This document shows, piece after piece, positions 6,485 to 11,161 of a stretch of 11,161 bases of DNA; the first letter of the stretch is position 1, and the number at the start of each line of letters is the position of its first letter. The notes beneath the pieces were generated by a model. It did no database searches. It had not been told where the DNA came from and saw only the letters and a list, made by a program, of their open reading frames with translations. The position numbers were made by a program, and so were the translations under genes. This stretch comes from Candidatus Saccharibacteria bacterium UBA949 (GTDB taxonomy: Bacteria > Patescibacteriota > Saccharimonadia > Saccharimonadales > Saccharimonadaceae): NCBI GenBank assembly GCA_002293245.1, contig DBCV01000003.1:32587-43747 (forward strand), given 5' to 3'.

Positions 6485-8131
6485 TTACCTTTTCTGCTTA
6501 ACCCAACCGAACAAAAAGGCTTTGGCCTTTGCGACCAGAGGCTCGATCTCTGCCACACGCAGCAATCGACACACTGCCAGATAGATCAAAAGGCTAACAG
6601 CCGCGATTACCCCGAACTTGGGGAACGTCGAGAAGAACGATTGATTTGTCGCCCGAAGTGGCAGCAGCTTGGTCATGGCAAACGCGGCAACCCCTGCCAC
6701 GGCAGAAGCAATTACAATCCTCGCTGTTGTTCGCCAAAAATCAGGCCTTAAAAACTTGCCGAACTTTTTACTCAGGACCACAACAAGCAACACGATCTCG
6801 ACCAGCGCTCCTATCGATTCAGCATAAGCCAGCCCGTAGGCAGGGTTTGTCCCGCCCCAATCGGGAAGAGTAGTAAACGCAATCGCCAGCAAGATATTTA
6901 ATCCAATCGAAACCACCGAAATTATCAACGGCGTACGTGTGTCTTGGTCGGCGTAAAATCCCCGCGCGGCTATGTGAAATAAACACCTACACAAAATTGA
7001 CAATACCAACGCGCCCAACAAGCCAGCAATCAGAAAGTCACCCCCGTTCTTGATAAAGTTAGCAATATAGCCGCGCGTGAAAAAGGCAATTACTGCCACT
7101 GGTGTCGCAAAAAGCAAAATCATACGTAGCGCCTTTACCAAATCTTTCTTGAACGCCACTTGGTCGCCCTGCGCCAAAGCTTCCGTCATCTTGGGGAAAA
7201 ATGCAGTAGAAATCGCCACACCGATCAAGTTAATCGGCATCATGTGTAAACTCAAGGCTTGTTGGAACGACCGCACGGTTCCCGGCGCCATCCGCGAAGC
7301 CAAGTTGGTTTGCACAATGCTGCTGACATAATCAATCCCTTGGTCTGCCGAACGCGCAGGGAGCAGTTTCAACACTCTACGAAAACCCAGATTCTTCCAG
7401 CGAATCTTAAACTCATAATCAAACCCAAGGCCCAGTAGCCCTACTACCGAAATTACCAATTGCAAGACCGAGCCGAGTGCAACACCAAGTGCCACGCCCA
7501 TTATCCCCCCTTCAAAAACTTGCCAACCAAAGATATTAATCCCGCCCGTAAACCATACAATCCCAATAATAATACATATATTATACACGGCCGGCGCCAT
7601 TGCATAAAAAACAAACCGGCCAACCGCCTGCTGAATAGACGAGAGCACCGTAGCGATGGCGAATAGAAAGGGGTTTATGGCAATCACTCGCATCATCGAA
7701 ACTGCTAATGCCCTCGCACTTTCGTCGAGCCCCGGACCAACCACATATTTGACCAAAGGTTCGGCAAATATAATAATCAAAATACTCGCAGCGATAGTCA
7801 CCAAAGCCAGCAGGTTCAGAATGCTCGAGCTCAACTCCCATGCCGACTTTTTATTCCCAGAAGCCAGCCGCTGGTTAAACACCGGAATAAACGTCACCGA
7901 AAGCGCCCCGCTGACCAATATAAAAAACATAAAATCCGGAATAGTAAAGGCTACTGTATATGCATCAATTCCCGTTGGGTAAGTGTCCAAATATAACCCA
8001 TTCAAAAGACGGTCGCGAAAAATGCCCAGCAAAGCAGCGATCAAAGTCGAGGCCGACAACACTATTGCCGCCACGCTCACCGGCAACTTTGCATTTGCCG
8101 CCGCCACAACTGATCGAAACTTCAATGCCAT
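6485..8131 (-). CDS. murJ: Lipid II flippase MurJ (MviN family)
   Basis: 548 residues, within the usual 500-550. MurJ flips the peptidoglycan precursor lipid II across the inner membrane. The chain is almost entirely hydrophobic helices, consistent with the family's 14 membrane segments. The N-terminal block reads DAYTVAFTIPDFMFFILVSGALSVTFIPVFNQ, matching the MviN hallmark (A-F-x-I-P-x-x, then G-A-L-S, then F-I-P-V-F). IVQTNLASRMAPGTVRSFQQALSLHMMPINLIGVAISTAFFPKM matches the central family block. The start is 18 bp after the ftsH stop. It has no clear Shine-Dalgarno site (only GGGG and AGAG nearby), so coupling to ftsH translation is likely. It is the last gene of the operon and converges with ftsA. 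Confidence 0.93.
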   Translation of the reverse strand: MALKFRSVVAAANAKLPVSVAAIVLSASTLIAALLGIFRDRLLNGLYLDTYPTGIDAYTVAFTIPDFMFFILVSGALSVTFIPVFNQRLASGNKKSAWELSSSILNLLALVTIAASILIIIFAEPLVKYVVGPGLDESARALAVSMMRVIAINPFLFAIATVLSSIQQAVGRFVFYAMAPAVYNICIIIGIVWFTGGINIFGWQVFEGGIMGVALGVALGSVLQLVISVVGLLGLGFDYEFKIRWKNLGFRRVLKLLPARSADQGIDYVSSIVQTNLASRMAPGTVRSFQQALSLHMMPINLIGVAISTAFFPKMTEALAQGDQVAFKKDLVKALRMILLFATPVAVIAFFTRGYIANFIKNGGDFLIAGLLGALVLSILCRCLFHIAARGFYADQDTRTPLIISVVSIGLNILLAIAFTTLPDWGGTNPAYGLAYAESIGALVEIVLLVVVLSKKFGKFLRPDFWRTTARIVIASAVAGVAAFAMTKLLPLRATNQSFFSTFPKFGVIAAVSLLIYLAVCRLLRVAEIEPLVAKAKAFLFGWVKQKR

Positions 8132-8149
8132 CTCTACTGCCCCACGGAT

Positions 8150-10066
8150 TTAATCATGAAGTTTTGCCTCTTTCGGAAGCGTTGCTCCCGCCAAAGCTTT
8201 TTCAACTTCCTCTTCTTCTAGCGTTTCTTTTTCTAGCAATTCCTGCGCCAGCGACTCCAAGTGTTTCTTGTTCACTTTAAGCACGGCGATTGCCCGCTCA
8301 GCTGCTTCTTTCATCAACTCCTTAACTTCTTTGTCGATTTTTTCAGCCGTTTCCTCGGAATAAGTCTTAGTAGGTGCAGAAAAGTAGCCTCTCTCTTCGT
8401 CCATAAACACTTGGTCTTGCAGGTTTTTGCCCATTCCCTCTTCGGTTATCATACTGCGGGCAAGCTCGGAAGCATGCTTCAGATCAGAACCAGCACCTGT
8501 AGTGATCCCTCCATCGCCATAAATCACTTTTTCTGCTTGGCGCCCGCCCATCGCCCGAGCTAAAATATCTTTAAACTCGTAGATACTCTTGTAGTTACGA
8601 TCTTCGGGCGGCAAGAACCACGTGACACCACCAGTTTGCCCGCGCGGAATAATCGTCACCTTGTGCACTGGATCAGAATCTGGCAACACGTGTCCAACTA
8701 TTGCGTGTCCTGCTTCGTGATAAGCCGTCATTTTACGCTCCTTATCGGTCATAACTTTCGACTTGCGCTCCGGCCCCAGGGCCACCTTCTCAAATGCCTC
8801 TGTTAAGTCCTCGTTGGTAATCACCTTCTTGTCCCGCCGCGCAGCAATAATGGCTGCTTCGTTAGCAATATTCGCCAGGTCCGCGCCAGACGATCCGGCT
8901 GTCTTGGCTGCCATCGCCTTTAGATTCACCGTGCTATCGGTCGGCTTGCTCTTGAAATGCACTTGTAGAATCGCCAATCGTTCGGCCCGCTCCGGTAATA
9001 CTACCTGCACATGTCGGTCAAACCGCCCAGGCCGGAGCAACGCTGGATCTAGCATGTCCAGCCGATTGGTTGCTGCAATCACAATCACGCCAGTATCGTT
9101 CTCGAATCCATCCATTTCCACCAAAATCTGGTTTAGAGTTTGCTCGTGCTCTTCGTGCGCACCACCAGCTCGCCCCTCGCGTCGCCTCGCTACTGCGTCA
9201 ATTTCGTCGATGAAGATTATACACGGGGCATTCTTTTTGGCCTTAGCAAACAGGTCTCGTACTCGGCTAGCGCCCACTCCAGCAAACATTTCCACGAATT
9301 CCGAACCAGAGATGGAAAAGAACGGCACATCAGCTTCGCCCGCTACGGCTCGAGCCATCATTGTTTTACCAGTTCCTGGTGGGCCAACCAACAAAATACC
9401 CCGTGGAATCCGCGCGCCTAGGTCTTCATACTTCTTGGGTTTCTTCAAAAAATCCACCACCTCCCATAGGTCCTGCTTGGCATTCTCGTTCCCCGCCACC
9501 TCGTCAAACTTCACCTTTTTCTTTTCATTGCCATACAGCCTAGCTTTGCTTTTGCCAAAATTCATCGCTTGGTTATTCGCACCTTGGGCCTGTCGCATCA
9601 TTAGCATAAAGAAACCAATCAGAGCTAACGTTGGCAACACCATAATTGCAATGTTAATAATAATATCCAATGTGGCATCGGCAGGCTTTACCGTCACTTC
9701 CACCGGGGCGTCAGTCTCTAGGCCTTGATCATAAATGCTACTCCCGCCCTCTTTTACCGAGCGCTCAGTTGGAGTCTCTTCACCTTTGACGGTCACATTC
9801 ACGTCGTCACCAGAAATCTCCAGCTTACTGATCTCGCCGCTATTGGCCCGGCCAATCACGTCAGAAATCGGCACTTCCTTCAGCGAACTCCCCGGAAACA
9901 AGGTTGCGATAATCGCGGCCCCAACCAAGAACACGACCACCCAGAACACGGCCAACCGTACCGCAGTGGACATTTTACTCCTCGGTTTCTTTTCCGCACC
10001 CTGTCCGCCGCCCCTTTGCTCTCCAGGCTTTATATTCGTTTTAATCTCATCACTATCTCTTTGCAT
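8150..10066 (-). CDS. ftsH: ATP-dependent zinc metalloprotease FtsH
   Basis: 638 residues. FtsH is a hexameric membrane AAA+ protease that degrades misfolded or regulated membrane proteins. Order of features: hydrophilic N-terminal tail (1-31), first membrane helix (about 38-58), small extracytoplasmic domain, second helix (about 130-155), AAA+ module with Walker A GPPGTGKT (228-235), pore motif [19 protein letters not shown], Walker B IIFIDEID, and the second region of homology [20 protein letters not shown]. The protease domain has the zinc motif HEAGH (450-454) and a third ligand, D528, in [12 protein letters not shown]. All catalytic positions are present. Start choice is open. ATG 10066 has GGGAG only one base away but a -10-like box 7 bases upstream, which suits a leaderless start. 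ATG 9973 (607 residues) has GAGGAG 4 bases upstream and would begin just before the first helix. Confidence 0.96.
   Translation of the reverse strand: MQRDSDEIKTNIKPGEQRGGGQGAEKKPRSKMSTAVRLAVFWVVVFLVGAAIIATLFPGSSLKEVPISDVIGRANSGEISKLEISGDDVNVTVKGEETPTERSVKEGGSSIYDQGLETDAPVEVTVKPADATLDIIINIAIMVLPTLALIGFFMLMMRQAQGANNQAMNFGKSKARLYGNEKKKVKFDEVAGNENAKQDLWEVVDFLKKPKKYEDLGARIPRGILLVGPPGTGKTMMARAVAGEADVPFFSISGSEFVEMFAGVGASRVRDLFAKAKKNAPCIIFIDEIDAVARRREGRAGGAHEEHEQTLNQILVEMDGFENDTGVIVIAATNRLDMLDPALLRPGRFDRHVQVVLPERAERLAILQVHFKSKPTDSTVNLKAMAAKTAGSSGADLANIANEAAIIAARRDKKVITNEDLTEAFEKVALGPERKSKVMTDKERKMTAYHEAGHAIVGHVLPDSDPVHKVTIIPRGQTGGVTWFLPPEDRNYKSIYEFKDILARAMGGRQAEKVIYGDGGITTGAGSDLKHASELARSMITEEGMGKNLQDQVFMDEERGYFSAPTKTYSEETAEKIDKEVKELMKEAAERAIAVLKVNKKHLESLAQELLEKETLEEEEVEKALAGATLPKEAKLHD
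9978..9983 (-). promoter_or_regulatory. Internal Shine-Dalgarno site supporting an alternative ftsH start at 9973
   Basis: GAGGAG on the minus strand lies 4 bases before an in-frame ATG at 9973 (residue 32, reading [13 protein letters not shown]). A start here would remove the hydrophilic 31-residue tail and give a typical FtsH N-terminus. It could be a coding coincidence. Confidence 0.4.
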
Positions 10067-10073
10067 ACTCCCA

Positions 10074-10082
10074 ATTTTAGCA
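10074..10082 (-). promoter_or_regulatory. Candidate extended -10 promoter directly before ftsH
   Basis: On the minus strand TGC-TAAAAT (10082 to 10074) has the form of an extended -10 element and ends 7 bases before the ATG at 10066. No good -35 is visible. If real, it gives ftsH a leaderless transcript of its own in addition to read-through from tilS. It lies in the 24-bp tilS-ftsH gap. Confidence 0.35.
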
Positions 10083-10090
10083 CATCTTTA

Positions 10091-10945
10091 CTACAAATAA
10101 AAGTGGTTTTTATCGAATCTCACAAAATAGTCTTTGAGCAAGTTCAGCCTTTTTCCGGGCTCAAATGTGCGAATTGCTTCTAGGAGTCTAGAAAGCTGCG
10201 GCCGAGTTGCCGACTTCCCAATCCCTTGCAGCGCGGCTCGCAAAAGTTCCAACGCAACCGGTTCTCCCAGCCTAGCGAAAAACTCGCGAGCGTATATTCC
10301 TCGCTCTTGCCGTTCAGCCGTCAAAATATCTCTGTCTGTTTTTTCAATTGCGACCTTCAAATCCCTTTGCCGCTCATATAATGCAAAAACTTTGTCAATG
10401 GCATTCGCTTCTCCCGCTAACTTCTGCCGAATCCGATTGCGCAAGTAAGCAGCAGAACCATTCGTCGAATCCTCCCGCCAGGTCAAGTGTTTTTCTCTTG
10501 CGTAGTTGTATATTTCCGGCTTAGTCCAGGAAATGAGCGGGCGCAACACCCCTCTCGCGTCCATTGGCACCAACCCTCGCCAACCCGTACCACGCGCCAA
10601 GTTAATCGCTACAGACTCAACCACATCCTCCTTGTGGTGCGCCGTTGCCACTACTCCAACATACTTTTCGGCAACCGAGTTCAAAAACATCCAACGCGCT
10701 ACCCGTGCAGTCTCTTCACTCGCCCCTTCGCCTAAGTCCGCCCGTCCCACTTCAAACTTCAGCCCATGTTTCTCGGCCAATTTCCGCACCAACCCCTCGT
10801 CTTCACTAGCGTCCACTCGAATCCCGTGGTTAAAATGCGCGATTGCTACGCTTTCGGCCGCGTACATATCAGCCATCACAACCGAATCCACTCCCCCGCT
10901 CACCGCCAGAATCACCGGCTTTTGATTTAACTTGACATCTACCAT
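10091..10945 (-). CDS. tilS: tRNA(Ile)-lysidine synthase TilS, short form
   Basis: 284 residues. TilS uses ATP and lysine to convert C34 of the tRNA-Ile with CAU anticodon to lysidine, which changes both amino-acid identity and AUA reading; it is normally essential. The PP-loop SGGVDS (16-21), AHFNHGIR (36-43), ATAHHKEDVVES (100-111), RGTGWRGL (118-125) and WREDSTN with the later RNRIR mark the family. The third motif differs from the common HHxDDQxET form: D to E, Q to V, T to S. The chain stops soon after a helical region, so the C-terminal tRNA-binding domains of E. coli-type enzymes (about 430 residues) are missing, as in short forms such as that of Aquifex. The ATG at 10945 lies 7 bases after a TATAAT box. 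It is the first gene of the tilS-ftsH-murJ operon. Confidence 0.93.
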   Translation of the reverse strand: MVDVKLNQKPVILAVSGGVDSVVMADMYAAESVAIAHFNHGIRVDASEDEGLVRKLAEKHGLKFEVGRADLGEGASEETARVARWMFLNSVAEKYVGVVATAHHKEDVVESVAINLARGTGWRGLVPMDARGVLRPLISWTKPEIYNYAREKHLTWREDSTNGSAAYLRNRIRQKLAGEANAIDKVFALYERQRDLKVAIEKTDRDILTAERQERGIYAREFFARLGEPVALELLRAALQGIGKSATRPQLSRLLEAIRTFEPGKRLNLLKDYFVRFDKNHFYL

Positions 10946-10952
10946 AAATTAA

Positions 10953-10961
10953 ATTATAACA
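10953..10961 (-). promoter_or_regulatory. Extended -10 promoter of tilS, predicting a leaderless mRNA
   Basis: TGT-TATAAT on the minus strand (10961 to 10953) is a consensus extended -10 element. Only 7 bases (TTAATTT) separate it from the tilS ATG, so transcription should start at or within a base or two of the start codon. The -35 region at 17-18 spacing is poor, which extended -10 promoters tolerate. Confidence 0.7.
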
Positions 10962-10977
10962 CGCGACAGGAGTATTC

Positions 10978-11007
10978 TTGCATTTTCATTGCGCTCCATA
11001 GTATAAT
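10978..11007 (+). promoter_or_regulatory. Promoter of the PilB/GspE-type gene, nearly leaderless
   Basis: TTGCAT (10978-10983) and TATAAT (11002-11007) are 18 bases apart. Ten bases (CATTACCAGA) separate the -10 from the ATG at 11018, predicting a leader of about 3-5 bases with no Shine-Dalgarno site. It is back to back with the tilS promoter in a 72-bp gap. Confidence 0.7.
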
Positions 11008-11017
11008 CATTACCAGA

Positions 11018-11161
11018 ATGAACGACAAAAACGATAAAGAAAGCACTGACGGGAAAAACCTACTAACGGGGCTGCTAGAGCTCGCCGCAGAAAAACACAT
11101 CAGCGACATTCACATCGAGCCAATCTCAGGAGACGAGTACCAAATTCGTGTACGCCGCGGG
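11018..11161 (+). CDS. PilB/GspE-type pilus or secretion ATPase, 5' end only
   Basis: The first 48 codons run to the window edge without a stop. After a polar start (MNDKNDKESTDGK) comes LLELAAEKHISDIHIEP, then YQIRVRRG. This matches the N-terminal domain of type IV pilus and type II secretion assembly ATPases, whose hallmark is A-x-x-x-x-A-S-D-I-H-I-E-P followed by a strand and R-x-R-x-x-G. Here Ala is replaced by Ile in the ISDIH position. The family powers pilus extension from the cytosolic face of the membrane. The Walker motifs lie outside the window, so PilB cannot be separated from GspE or from PilT, although the SDIHIEP form favours PilB/GspE. Confidence 0.8.
   Translation, partial: MNDKNDKESTDGKNLLTGLLELAAEKHISDIHIEPISGDEYQIRVRRG

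Noticed and set aside
8763..9728. Plus-strand open frame (321 codons) opposite ftsH
   Set aside because: It lies over the conserved AAA+ module of ftsH; its translation is Ser/Arg/Ala-rich with no family features.
1..11161. Alternative genetic code (TGA as Gly, as in Gracilibacteria)
   Set aside because: All recognised genes are full length under the standard code, and yqgF ends at TGA exactly at its expected length and overlap with mltG.
1..11161. CRISPR array, insertion sequence, prophage or tRNA genes
   Set aside because: No regularly spaced direct repeats, transposase or integrase motifs, or cloverleaf-like sequences were seen. The baseplate-J-like similarity alone is not evidence of a phage, because its neighbours are housekeeping genes.

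Overview
The window looks like chromosomal DNA from a Patescibacteria (Candidate Phyla Radiation) genome, most likely Saccharibacteria (TM7). I base this on compact gene packing, the standard genetic code (TGA ends the yqgF gene, so this is not a code-25 lineage), and a 587-residue membrane protein whose N-terminal domain I remember mainly from Saccharibacteria. That placement rests on recall, not on a search. No mobile elements, RNA genes or CRISPR arrays were seen.

Layout, left to right. A secreted, C-terminally membrane-anchored surface protein with a lamin-tail-like domain (130-1503, +) ends at a clear hairpin terminator. It converges with a three-gene minus-strand operon: an unnamed membrane protein with a baseplate-J-like exterior (3160-4923), then yqgF/ruvX (2590-3141), then mltG (1577-2593). 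A 117-bp divergent promoter region follows, then an FtsA-like actin-family protein (5041-6453, +). This converges with a second minus-strand operon, tilS (10091-10945), ftsH (8150-10066), murJ (6485-8131). At the right edge, divergent from tilS, is the start of a PilB/GspE-type pilus or secretion ATPase (11018 onward, cut by the window).

Most genes serve the cell envelope: lipid II flipping (MurJ), glycan-strand cleavage (MltG), membrane attachment of the division machinery (FtsA), membrane proteolysis (FtsH), and probable surface or pilus functions. TilS and YqgF are the translation and nucleic-acid housekeeping members.

Two regulatory patterns stand out. A perfect 17-bp palindrome, GTTGTAA-N3-TTACAAC, occurs upstream of the surface protein (1-17) and again in reverse-complement form between the membrane protein and ftsA (4976-4992), suggesting one transcription factor controls all three. 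Second, ftsA, tilS, the PilB/GspE gene and possibly ftsH have a -10 box ending only 7-10 bases before the ATG and no properly spaced Shine-Dalgarno sequence, which predicts leaderless mRNAs. The surface protein and the membrane protein instead have strong Shine-Dalgarno sites. No gene-free stretch exceeds 130 bases; the longest are 1-129 and 4924-5040, and both are filled with candidate regulatory sites.
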